From the NCBI GenBank assembly GCA_003208835.1, contig QCVD01000011.1, positions 1-54,108 on the forward strand: 54,108 nucleotides of DNA. The letters run 5' to 3'. This DNA comes from Synechococcus sp. AG-683-C23. GTDB lineage: Bacteria > Cyanobacteriota > Cyanobacteriia > PCC-6307 > Cyanobiaceae. Below are positions 45,434 to 53,022 of this stretch, piece after piece. A program made the position numbers and the translations under genes. Below the pieces are notes generated by a model. That model was not told where the DNA came from and did no database searches. It saw nothing but the letters and a program-made list of their open reading frames with translations. Numbering within the stretch: position 1 is the stretch's first letter; every line of letters begins with the position of its first letter.

Positions 45434-46812
45434 AGCGATCTCTTCTCTCGACGGAATTGTTTCACAGGCTGCACAGTCAGCACCTGGGGCGGGGAGGCAT
45501 CGGCGGGATAGACCAGTCGTACGACTACATGTTTTTGCTCGCCGGGTTTGAGATTCACCTGGCCGAGGGACGGGCCCTGTTGCCCTTGGCGCAAGACAAG
45601 ATGCACTGTTTGGCGTCCAAGCGGCTGACCGTCTGTCCCATCGAGCCCTCGGATCTGCAGTGGGCCGCGGAACATCACGGGTCCATTGCGATCGCTGCGA
45701 AACCGGAGTGAATCTGCGGTTTTGTTGCCCTTCAGCGGGGAATCGAGTGACACCTGCAGCGTCACAGGTTTGGCGCTGTTATTCCGCAATGGCAGGCGGA
45801 GGGTGTATTCCACCCCGTAGTTGCCGTGGGCGGCCCAGGCGGTGCCGGGATAAAAAGCCTTGAGTTCGGCGGTCTGTATTTGCCCAGTGGCCAGGGTGCC
45901 GCGTTCGAGGCTGCTAATCGGCCAAGAGATGGGGCTTTGGGGGGCATCAAGCACCTTGCTGTCGGGATCTGTGATCTCGGCGTCCCAGCGACTTCCCAAC
46001 TGGACTCCACTCACCCGGGAATAAATCAGCTTGCCGCGGCTGCCGCGGGGGCTGGGCCGGTGCTCTTTTTTGCTGAGGGTTCCGCTGCTGAGCATGGTGC
46101 GCCATGCCTGGTCTGTTGGCGGCTTCGACTCTTGACCGTGGCCCGCCAGGGTGGCGATGGCTACAGGGGCCGAGCTGTGGAGACGCAACTGAACATTCCG
46201 GCCGTTCAGAAGAGGATCAAGACCGGCGACGGGCATCGGCAGGCGAAGCAAGCGGGTGGGCTCTCCCGGCTTCAGGGTCCAGGTTTGATGGCTGAGTTCC
46301 GGGGCCGTTCGGCCAGCAAGAAGATCCCCGGCGACACGGCTACCAGGACCAGACGCAATAACACCGGTGGTTTCCCTCATGCGGCTGGGAAGAGGCAGGA
46401 AGGGAGCTTCGGTTTGGCCTGGTTTGGTGGCCTGGGATAAGGAAGTGCTCCCTTCGAGCAGGTTGAGGGTGACGGGCTGATTGCCGAGGGGTGCTGCCAG
46501 AACCGCCAACCAGAGGGTGGACTCCGGACTGGTCTCAGCATCGCCGGCATAGACGTGATGGCTGAACAGATCAAAACGGCCGTTCAGGACAACGGGTAAG
46601 GCGGCTTCGCCGCCCTTAGGAAAGGTGGACAGCAGGATGCCATCGCTCGTAATCAGCTCTGGGTTGTTGTCGTTCACCATGAGCACGGCATCAAGGGCCC
46701 CGGGGAGTGGACGCACGGTTTGCTGACGCACCACAACCTCCGCCATGGCTGGCGTGGTTAGCCCGAGGAGGGCTGTTGTCACCAAGACCCTTGCCACTCG
46801 TTTGCGAGACAT
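45430..46812 (-). CDS. Exported DUF3370-family protein
   Basis: A 460-residue protein with a signal peptide (RVARVLVTTALLGLTTPAMA). The DUF3370 pattern is present: VRPLPGALDAVLMVNDNNPE, LITSDGILLSTFPKGGEAAL and GRFDLFSHHVYAG, followed by long beta-rich segments. The family is cyanobacterial and of unknown function. ATG at 46812 begins the signal peptide. It is coupled to chlI by GTGA overlap and preceded by the beta-lactamase-fold gene with a 35-base gap. Confidence 0.88.
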   Translation of the reverse strand: MSRKRVARVLVTTALLGLTTPAMAEVVVRQQTVRPLPGALDAVLMVNDNNPELITSDGILLSTFPKGGEAALPVVLNGRFDLFSHHVYAGDAETSPESTLWLAVLAAPLGNQPVTLNLLEGSTSLSQATKPGQTEAPFLPLPSRMRETTGVIASGPGSRVAGDLLAGRTAPELSHQTWTLKPGEPTRLLRLPMPVAGLDPLLNGRNVQLRLHSSAPVAIATLAGHGQESKPPTDQAWRTMLSSGTLSKKEHRPSPRGSRGKLIYSRVSGVQLGSRWDAEITDPDSKVLDAPQSPISWPISSLERGTLATGQIQTAELKAFYPGTAWAAHGNYGVEYTLRLPLRNNSAKPVTLQVSLDSPLKGNKTADSLRFRSDRNGPVMFRGPLQIRGLDGTDGQPLGRQTVHLVLRQGQQGPSLGQVNLKPGEQKHVVVRLVYPADASPPQVLTVQPVKQFRREKRSL

Positions 46813-46847
46813 TTGGACCCTGGTTGCTGTGTATAAGCAGTTCAACG

Positions 46848-47990
46848 TCATGGTTTCGGTGGCGCTGGTTGTGGTTTGAGATGGGGAGCCATGGCCGCGG
46901 CAAGTTGGCGGATCATTTCGGTTGAGCGGGGGTCATTGAAGGGTCCCTTCACCAAAAAACCCGCTACAGCTCTACGGCCATCCGGCAGTTCAATTAAGCC
47001 GGCATCGGCGTAAGCAGTGCCGATGTCGCCGGTTTTGTTGAACACCCGATAACCCTTGCGAGCGAGGGCGGAGTCTGGGGCTCCTTGGGCGCCCCCGAGG
47101 CCTCGCATCAAGCCGGTGGGCAAAAGCGTGTTGGTTACGGAGGTGGCCATTACCTCGCGGAATAGATCGCGACTGCGTGGCGCAAGACTTTCGCCGCTAT
47201 CAACCAGGGCAATGGTGCGGCTCAGATCGCGGGCGCTGGTGGTGTTGGTTCCATCAAGGTCTGGAAGCCAGTTCTTCACCACCGTGGACGGAAGGTCGAG
47301 TGCCTGGAAGCGAGCGTTGATGGCGTCTTGGCCTCCGGCCGTGGCAATCATCAAATTGGTGGCCGAATTGTCGCTCACCCGAATCATTTCAGTGGCCACC
47401 TCGTAAGTGGGGAAGCGACTTCCCAGGGGGCGTGAAGCCATCCATCCGGCACCGCCGCCCACCAGTTCTTTTGTGAGGGTCAGCGGTTCGTTCCACTGCA
47501 GCGTGCCCTGGTCGATCCGCTCGAGAACCGCCAGCAGGATGGGAGTTTTGATGGAGCTTGCGGCCGGCATGGGCCGGTTCGCATGCATTTGGGCAAAGCG
47601 ACCGTTATCGAGGATGAGCATGTAAGCGCTCACCTGAAGATCTGGTTGGGTTGCGGCTTGTTGGATCCAACGCTGGGATAGCGCCGTGATTTCTTGTTGT
47701 GGAGCAAAGGGGTGTTGGGGGAGTCCTGTCTTGCTGAGGGGGGCGAGGGGAGTCGTTGCCACTGAGCTCTTGGACTGGTTCGCATCTTTGGGGGAAATGC
47801 TTTCGATCCAGGGCTGTTTCGCGAGCCACTCAGGTAGAGCTAACTGCTGCTGGTGCACTTGGGGGGCGAGCAATTTCAGGGCAGAACCACTGAGCACCCC
47901 GAGGGCGATTCCAATCAGAATCAAGCGGGTCATCAGGCGTGCGGGCCGTTCCCAGCCCGGGATCCGTCGAGATGGTCGGCTGCTGGTCAA
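46848..47990 (-). CDS. Beta-lactamase-fold serine hydrolase (class A-like)
   Basis: A 380-residue protein with an N-terminal membrane anchor (about residues 20-38) and a class A beta-lactamase/penicillin-binding fold. The catalytic SxxK is SSIK in MPAASSIKTPILLAVL, the second motif is SDN in RVSDNSATNLMIATAG, and KTG is in VFNKTGDIGTAYADAG. It is probably periplasmic and acts on peptidoglycan or beta-lactams; many cyanobacterial relatives are not resistance enzymes. The Ser/Pro-rich linker after the anchor is typical of a tethered protein. Confidence 0.88.
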   Translation of the reverse strand: MTSSRPSRRIPGWERPARLMTRLILIGIALGVLSGSALKLLAPQVHQQQLALPEWLAKQPWIESISPKDANQSKSSVATTPLAPLSKTGLPQHPFAPQQEITALSQRWIQQAATQPDLQVSAYMLILDNGRFAQMHANRPMPAASSIKTPILLAVLERIDQGTLQWNEPLTLTKELVGGGAGWMASRPLGSRFPTYEVATEMIRVSDNSATNLMIATAGGQDAINARFQALDLPSTVVKNWLPDLDGTNTTSARDLSRTIALVDSGESLAPRSRDLFREVMATSVTNTLLPTGLMRGLGGAQGAPDSALARKGYRVFNKTGDIGTAYADAGLIELPDGRRAVAGFLVKGPFNDPRSTEMIRQLAAAMAPHLKPQPAPPKP

Positions 47991-48019
47991 CCTGGCTGAT
48001 GCCTATCGCTCGGCTGAGA

Positions 48020-48781
48020 TTAGGGGCGGTGTGCGCGGATGGCCCAGCGCAGCTGACGAACCATGCCGCGGATCAAAGCGACTTCTTCCGTTCGAACGGT
48101 GGCGCGTTGCAACAGATCTCGCACTTTGCCCATGCGTGCATGGGCGGTGTGTTGCAACAAAAAACCTGCTTCCAGCAGTAAATCGGTGGCATCGTCGAGG
48201 AGATCCGTGAGGGCTGGTGCTGCTGCGGGATCCGGCCAAGCCATGTCGGGAGTTGGATCTGCGGTTTGCGGGGGGTTGAGGTTGGTGCCGAGTCGCGCCA
48301 GATCATGCAACACGATCCCCACGGAGTGGGAGAGATTGAGTGATGGGTAGTCGGAACCGCTGTGAAGGCTCAACACCCTTTGGCAAAGCCGCAGTTCGTC
48401 GTTGGAAAGCCCCCGATCTTCGCGGCCGAACACCACGGCGATGGGACCGGGTTGGGGCTGCGCTTGGGTTGGCTTCGCGAGCAACCATGTGAGTGCGTCA
48501 GTAGGGGTATGCAAGGGGATGGTGCCGTGATCGATGCGTCCACAACTGGCCACGCTGCGGCGACAGTCCGCAATGGCTGAAAGAAGGTTGGAGTAGAGCT
48601 TGGCGGTATGAAGCATCGAGCGGCCATGCACGGCCATCTGCAGGGAAGGTTCGCTGAGGTGATCACAGCGGGGAGCCACAAGCCGGAGCTCATCAACGTT
48701 GAAGTTGGCGCAGAGGCGGGCAACGCTGCCGATGTTGAGGGGCCCTGCCGGCTCCACCAGCACCACCACCACATTGTTCAC
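48020..48781 (-). CDS. SpoU/TrmJ-type RNA methyltransferase
   Basis: A 253-residue SPOUT methyltransferase with VVVLVEPAGPLNIGSVARLC, IAVVFGREDRGLSNDELRLC (knot motif 2) and SLNLSHSVGIVLHDLARL (knot motif 3). The combination suggests TrmJ, which 2'-O-methylates tRNA position 32. The C-terminal part is helical. Start and length are standard. It sits upstream of the beta-lactamase-like gene on the same strand, with a 29-base gap. Confidence 0.9.
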   Translation of the reverse strand: MNNVVVVLVEPAGPLNIGSVARLCANFNVDELRLVAPRCDHLSEPSLQMAVHGRSMLHTAKLYSNLLSAIADCRRSVASCGRIDHGTIPLHTPTDALTWLLAKPTQAQPQPGPIAVVFGREDRGLSNDELRLCQRVLSLHSGSDYPSLNLSHSVGIVLHDLARLGTNLNPPQTADPTPDMAWPDPAAAPALTDLLDDATDLLLEAGFLLQHTAHARMGKVRDLLQRATVRTEEVALIRGMVRQLRWAIRAHRP

Positions 48782-48845
48782 AGCGTTGATGTCAAAAGGG
48801 GACGCTTAGAGACGGACGCTCTTTGAGACTGGCGACAGGGAGAAC

Positions 48846-49235
48846 TCAAGACATGTCGTGCAGGTAAGCGATCAGATCGGCCATCGACTGCGGCTCGATT
48901 TGGAAGCTCGGCATGGGTGGTGTTTCACCGCTGATGATTTGGTGCACCAGCACGGGATCCTTGCGCTGATCTGTGATCCCAACAAGTTTGGGGCCCACAA
49001 GGCCCTGACCGGCGAGGCCATGGCAACCGGCGCAGTTGATGCGGAACAACTGTCCGCCATGTTCGGTGGAGCCTTGCAGATCCAGGCTGGCGCGGATGTA
49101 GGGATCTTGGCGGGCGTTGCCAAGCACCCAAAGCACGAGAACAACGCAAGCTGCTGCCGCCAAAACAACGAGGGCGGTGATGAGACCACGACCTCTTTCC
49201 GGCTGTTCAGCTGCAGTTGATGACGGCTCGATCAC
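48846..49235 (-). CDS. cytM: Cytochrome cM-like c-type cytochrome
   Basis: A 129-residue protein with one N-terminal membrane span (LITALVVLAAAACVVLVLWV) and a single haem site CAGCH (INCAGCHGLAGQG). The distal region is QIISGETPPMPSFQIEPQSM with the axial methionine, and the end is ADLIAYLHDM. The pattern matches cyanobacterial cytochrome cM, a minor thylakoid/plasma-membrane cytochrome linked to respiratory control. It is divergent from petG with a 56-base shared promoter region. Confidence 0.9.
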   Translation of the reverse strand: MIEPSSTAAEQPERGRGLITALVVLAAAACVVLVLWVLGNARQDPYIRASLDLQGSTEHGGQLFRINCAGCHGLAGQGLVGPKLVGITDQRKDPVLVHQIISGETPPMPSFQIEPQSMADLIAYLHDMS

Positions 49236-49289
49236 AATCCAGGGGTGTCGATGACAGAATTCTGGTCAATCTTGATAGGTGATGCGACG

Positions 49290-49958
49290 TCATGATCGAA
49301 CCTCTGCTGTGCGGCATCGTTCTGGGTTTAATTCCAGTAACGCTTTTGGGTCTGTTTGTGGCGGCATGGAACCAGTATCGACGGGGTGGAAGCGCTCTGG
49401 GGGGCTGAGCATCAGCAGGCTGCTGATGCCGTATTTACGTTGATCGCGCACAGTCCAGTTCTGGTCTATGGCAGGCGTTCGTCGGGAACGATGTTCACAA
49501 ATTAAAAGACTGTCGTCGTGCAGCCAAGTGCCTTGGCTGAGTTGGCGGATCACTTGGTTGTAAAGATCCGCGTCGTAGGGGGGATCGAAATACACCAGGT
49601 CGAAGGCCGGTCCGGTCCAATCCCGTTGTAACCAGTGCACCACGTCTTGGCGGATCACTTTGATCTGAGACTCGTTGGCGAGGCTGTTGCCTACGATTTG
49701 CAGGTTTTTGCTGCAGATGCGAGCCGTGGCTGGGTGGTTTTCCACGGCAACAACCGCCTGCGCACCGTGTTGAAGGGCTTCGCAGGCCATCACTCCGCTA
49801 CCGCTACAGAGATCCAACCAGCGACAGCCATCGAGGCGAGGCCCAAGAATAGTCATCACCGCTTCGCGAACACGGGCCGTGGTGGGCCTTGTGTCATGGC
49901 CTGGCGGGCTTAACAGGCGGCGTCCGCCAGTAAGGCGTAGTTGGGCTGATCCCTTCAA
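49290..49958 (-). CDS. rsmD: 16S rRNA (guanine-966 N2) methyltransferase
   Basis: The protein has [34 protein letters not shown] motif [21 protein letters not shown], and [19 protein letters not shown] with the catalytic DPPY. RsmD methylates G966 of 16S rRNA. The start is TTG at 49958, whose last bases overlap the hisH stop (49955). The frame extends about 39 residues past the usual end of RsmD because no stop occurs until TGA at 49290-49292. That extension is entirely antisense to petG. Confidence 0.9.
   Translation of the reverse strand: MKGSAQLRLTGGRRLLSPPGHDTRPTTARVREAVMTILGPRLDGCRWLDLCSGSGVMACEALQHGAQAVVAVENHPATARICSKNLQIVGNSLANESQIKVIRQDVVHWLQRDWTGPAFDLVYFDPPYDADLYNQVIRQLSQGTWLHDDSLLICEHRSRRTPAIDQNWTVRDQRKYGISSLLMLSPPERFHPVDTGSMPPQTDPKALLELNPERCRTAEVRS
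49292..49408 (+). CDS. petG: Cytochrome b6f complex subunit PetG
   Basis: A 38-residue single-span peptide ([20 protein letters not shown], then [18 protein letters not shown]) is the PetG subunit, needed for stability of the cytochrome b6f complex. ATG at 49292. The gene is antisense and fully inside the rsmD reading frame. It is divergent from cytM, so two electron-transport genes may share a promoter region. Confidence 0.95.
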   Translation: MIEPLLCGIVLGLIPVTLLGLFVAAWNQYRRGGSALGG

Positions 49959-50596
49959 TGGACGGGTTCTGCACCTTGGTGCAACCAATGGATCCAGCGC
50001 TTCAGCATCGCTTCACCGGCGGATGAGGATTTTTCGGGATGAAATTGGCAGGCGCCAATCCGTCCGCTCCACACCATGGCCGTCACAGCGGCGTTGCCGT
50101 AGTTGGCGGTGGCAGACAACACCGAACTGTTTCCGGGCATAGCGGCATAACTGTGAACGAAGTACACCCAAGGGGTGGGGTCGTCGCTGTGCAGAAGCGG
50201 GCAATTGCGCTCGACGTTGAGAGGTGCCCAACCAATGTGAGGAATTCGCTCGTTGGGATGGATCTTGAGCCTTTCAACGGAACCTTGGAGCAATCCCAGG
50301 CCAGCTTTATTTCCTTCATCGCTGCGTTCGAACAGCAGCTGAAGTCCTAGGCAAATGCCCAAGAGGGGCCGGTTGTTCTCGCCCCAAGCTTTGAGGTGGG
50401 GAACCAACCCTGTGGCTTGGAGGTTGTCGATCGCTGGATCGAAGGAACCAACCCCCGGAAGAATCAAGGCGTCGATCGCGTTGAGGTCCTCTGAACTGTG
50501 CACAGGAACTGCTGTTTCTCCAAGTCGTTCAAGGGCTTTTCCAACGGAGTGGAGGTTGCCCATGCCGTAATCGATGACACCGAGATTGAGGCTCAA
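49955..50596 (-). CDS. hisH: Imidazole glycerol phosphate synthase subunit HisH
   Basis: A 213-residue class I glutamine amidotransferase: IGVIDYGMGNLHSV-type start (LGVIDYGMGNLHSVGKALER), the nucleophile in LLGICLGLQLLFE (Cys), and the late His-Glu in ACQFHPEKSSSAGEAML. HisH supplies ammonia to HisF in histidine biosynthesis. Length and start are standard. It lies downstream of trxA and overlaps rsmD by four bases. Confidence 0.96.
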   Translation of the reverse strand: MSLNLGVIDYGMGNLHSVGKALERLGETAVPVHSSEDLNAIDALILPGVGSFDPAIDNLQATGLVPHLKAWGENNRPLLGICLGLQLLFERSDEGNKAGLGLLQGSVERLKIHPNERIPHIGWAPLNVERNCPLLHSDDPTPWVYFVHSYAAMPGNSSVLSATANYGNAAVTAMVWSGRIGACQFHPEKSSSAGEAMLKRWIHWLHQGAEPVH

Positions 50597-50626
50597 TCGA
50601 TCAACCCTTTCGACGAGGCGGATGCC

Positions 50627-50950
50627 TCAGAGATACTTCGAAATTGTGCCTGAAAGGGTGGCTTTAGGAACAGCACCGACAACGGTGTCGACCTTCTGAC
50701 CGCCGTTAAACACCATCAGAGTTGGGATGCTGCGAATCCCGTATTGGCTGGCCACGTTGGGGTTCTCATCGGTGTTGAGCTTGAACACCTTGATCTGACC
50801 CTCAAATTCTTTGGCAATTTCTTCAACGATGGGAGCCACCATCCGGCAAGGACCACACCAAGGTGCCCAGAAGTCGACCAAAACCGGCACGTCGCTCTGG
50901 AGAACGTCCTGTTCGAAAGAAGCGTCGGTGACAGCGGCAGCGCTCGACAT
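50627..50950 (-). CDS. trxA: Thioredoxin
   Basis: A 107-residue thioredoxin with the active site WCGPC ([20 protein letters not shown]), the cis-proline region [15 protein letters not shown] and standard length. It reduces protein disulfides, including Calvin-cycle and biosynthetic enzymes. ATG at 50950 is chosen; the longer upstream reading runs back through the Yfr1 gene and is not family-like. Confidence 0.96.
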   Translation of the reverse strand: MSSAAAVTDASFEQDVLQSDVPVLVDFWAPWCGPCRMVAPIVEEIAKEFEGQIKVFKLNTDENPNVASQYGIRSIPTLMVFNGGQKVDTVVGAVPKATLSGTISKYL

Positions 50951-51052
50951 ATAGCTCAATAGGTATTTATCGAACTTAGCAACGATTTCACTCTCGGCAG
51001 CCAAAAATGCTTGGAGCGAAGAGATCTGTGATGGTTGCCTGAAGAAAAGAAT

Positions 51053-51113
51053 GAAAGCTCGAACGCGTCGAGCCAGGGGTGTGAGGAGTGTGTGGGCGCT
51101 AGCCCGCACACGA
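51053..51113 (-). ncRNA. yfr1: Yfr1 small regulatory RNA
   Basis: Between guaB and trxA on the minus strand lies the Yfr1 hallmark ACTCCTCACAC (51089-51079). A 5' stem-loop precedes it (GTGTGCGGGCTAGCGCCCAC region, 51112-51091). A 3' hairpin GCTCGA/TCGAGC with a short loop and a T-rich tail follows (51073-51053). The architecture and the guaB-trxA location match Yfr1 of cyanobacteria, a trans-acting RNA that binds the 5' ends of porin (som) mRNAs. The ends are estimated from the hairpins. Confidence 0.9.
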
Positions 51114-51131
51114 AATCAGATTAGCTCTCCT

Positions 51132-52295
51132 CTACTTGCCCATTCCGAGATTTTGAGCTTTCTGGTACACCTTTCCTTCCGTGAGCAGAGAGGGTGCCAC
51201 CACAACCTCAACCGTTTGCATCTCTGCAATGGTGCGAGCGCCGAGGGTGCCCATGGAGGTTTTGAGGCAACCCAGCAGGTTGTGGGTGCCGTCGTCGAGC
51301 TTGGCGGGGCCACGAAGAATGCGTTCAATGCTTCCTGTGCTGCCCACGTTGATACGTGTACCGCGGGGCAAGACAGGGCTTGGCGTGGCCATGCCCCAGT
51401 GGAAACCGCGTCCTGGTGCTTCGTCCGCGCGAGCAATCGGGGATCCAATCATCACTGCATCAGCGCCGCAAGCGATGCACTTGCAAATGTCGCCACCAGT
51501 GACGATGCCGCCGTCGGCAACGATCGGCACATAACGCCCACTCTCTTTTTGGAAGTCGGCTCGGGCTGCTGCACAGTCAGCCACCGCTGTGGCTTGGGGA
51601 ATGCCCACCCCCAAAACGCCCCTTGATGTGCAGGCTGCGCCAGGACCAATGCCCACCATCACCCCGGCAGCTCCCGCGCGCATCAGTTGCAAGGCAACCT
51701 CATAGGTCACGCAATTACCGATCACCACGGGCAAGCCCATGCCTTGGCACAGCTCTTCGAGGTCCAAGGTGTCCTGGCCTTCAGGGCCGATGTGGTTTGT
51801 CGACACCACCGTCGCTTGCACAAAGAAAAGGTCTGCACCTGCTTCAGCGATGGCCTTGCGAAAACGCATCGCCGCCACTGGGGTTCCGCTAACGGCAGCG
51901 ATTCCCCCTTGGGCTTTGATGTCTTGAATCCGTTTGCGGATCAGCTGCTCTTGGACGGGCTTGCTGTAAATCTCTTGCATTAACGGAACGAATTCCGTTT
52001 TGCCGACGGCAGCAATACGGTCAAGAACCTCATTGGGATCCTCGTAACGGGTTTGAACACCCTCCAGGTTCAAAACCCCAAGGGCACCCAACTCTGAGAG
52101 CCGCACGGCCATATCCACATCCACCACGCCGTCCATGGCGCTGGCAATGATTGGAATCTCTCGGGTAATACCACCGAGGCTCCAGCTGGTATTTGTGACC
52201 TCAGGATCAACCGTGCGCCCTCCGGGCACCAGGGCGATCTCATCAATTCCGTAGGCTCGGCGAACAGTTTTGGAGCGTCCAAGCTGAATATCCAC
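51132..52295 (-). CDS. guaB: IMP dehydrogenase-family protein (GuaB type without CBS domains)
   Basis: A 387-residue TIM-barrel protein of the IMPDH/GMP reductase family: DEIALVPGGRTVDPE, IPIIASAMDGVVDVDMA, the catalytic loop VGIGPGAACTSRGVLGVGIP (Cys in ACTS), and PIVADGGIVTGGDICKCIAC. CBS domains are absent and the length matches the GuaB3-like group found in cyanobacteria and actinobacteria. It converts IMP toward XMP in GMP synthesis, or a related step. GTG at 52295 is the start. It lies upstream of Yfr1 and trxA. Confidence 0.92.
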   Translation of the reverse strand: MDIQLGRSKTVRRAYGIDEIALVPGGRTVDPEVTNTSWSLGGITREIPIIASAMDGVVDVDMAVRLSELGALGVLNLEGVQTRYEDPNEVLDRIAAVGKTEFVPLMQEIYSKPVQEQLIRKRIQDIKAQGGIAAVSGTPVAAMRFRKAIAEAGADLFFVQATVVSTNHIGPEGQDTLDLEELCQGMGLPVVIGNCVTYEVALQLMRAGAAGVMVGIGPGAACTSRGVLGVGIPQATAVADCAAARADFQKESGRYVPIVADGGIVTGGDICKCIACGADAVMIGSPIARADEAPGRGFHWGMATPSPVLPRGTRINVGSTGSIERILRGPAKLDDGTHNLLGCLKTSMGTLGARTIAEMQTVEVVVAPSLLTEGKVYQKAQNLGMGK

Positions 52296-52352
52296 CGATC
52301 GACTTTTGATGAAGTCGACTCAAACTACCAATTCGGATGCATCGGTTTGTGG

Positions 52353-52928
52353 TTATCGCCCTACAAATTTGTTCCATGTGGAACCAATGGAATTGATCAC
52401 CCGCTTGCGATCGCTACTGCGCACGAGGTTGCAACGGGCGTAATTCAACAGCCAGATCACACCGGTGAGTTCCAGAAGCCCAGGGGCGAGTGGAACTTTG
52501 TTGATCGTGCCGAGAATGCCGCTGTAGACGGTGCTCACGATCACAAAGAGGATCAAGCCGCCAATCAATCTGAGTGGCAGTTGAGCCTGGGACCAAACCG
52601 ATCCAAGTTCTTTGGAATCAATCCAGGTTTTGATTTTTTCAACGAGCAAATCCCACTCGCCTCCAGCGTCGGTGGAGTTCTCTTGCGCGGGGATGGTGAC
52701 CGTCGAGGCGATCACGGGGTCGGGAGCAGTTGCAGCGGTTTCGGGAGCTGGCGCTGGCTCGGCCTCGGAGACGGCCTCAACCTCTGTTGGGGTTGCACTC
52801 TCTGTGGGGGAACCCTGGACGGGTTCAGCCTCCGATACTTGGGGTGATGGTGGAACAGGATTAGCCGACGGACTTGCAGGATTGTCAGCTGATTCGGCGG
52901 CCTGAAGCGGATCGTCGCTTGGTTCCAT
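52353..52928 (-). CDS. CAAD/CURT1-domain thylakoid membrane protein
   Basis: A 191-residue protein with a long acidic Pro/Glu/Ala-rich N-terminal part (about residues 1-85). This is followed by an amphipathic helix, two membrane spans (LPLRLIGGLILFVIVSTVYS and LAPGLLELTGVIWLLNY) and a C-terminal helix. The helix-two spans-helix layout is the CAAD/CURT1 domain. CURT1 curves thylakoid membranes; CAAD domains are also fused to some cyanobacterial aminoacyl-tRNA synthetases. ATG at 52928. Divergent from gyrA. Confidence 0.85.
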   Translation of the reverse strand: MEPSDDPLQAAESADNPASPSANPVPPSPQVSEAEPVQGSPTESATPTEVEAVSEAEPAPAPETAATAPDPVIASTVTIPAQENSTDAGGEWDLLVEKIKTWIDSKELGSVWSQAQLPLRLIGGLILFVIVSTVYSGILGTINKVPLAPGLLELTGVIWLLNYARCNLVRSSDRKRVINSIGSTWNKFVGR

Positions 52929-52981
52929 CACACCCGCAAAAAACTAACCAGCAGCTTATCGGTGTTTTTTAAGCGAAAAAC

Positions 52982-53010
52982 CGCGCGCGCGATAAAATTT
53001 AAGTAAGGCA
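52982..53010 (+). promoter_or_regulatory. Possible gyrA promoter region with alternating CG tract
   Basis: An alternating (CG)5 tract (52982-52991) is followed directly by TAAAAT (52993-52998), a plausible -10 element 24 bases before the gyrA ATG. No clear -35 was seen, as is common in cyanobacteria. Weak evidence. Confidence 0.35.
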
Positions 53011-53022
53011 AACGAGTGTTGT

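Noticed and set aside
45826..46440. 204-residue plus-strand ORF opposite the DUF3370 gene
   Set aside because: Shadow frame of a gene with a signal peptide and family motifs on the other strand.
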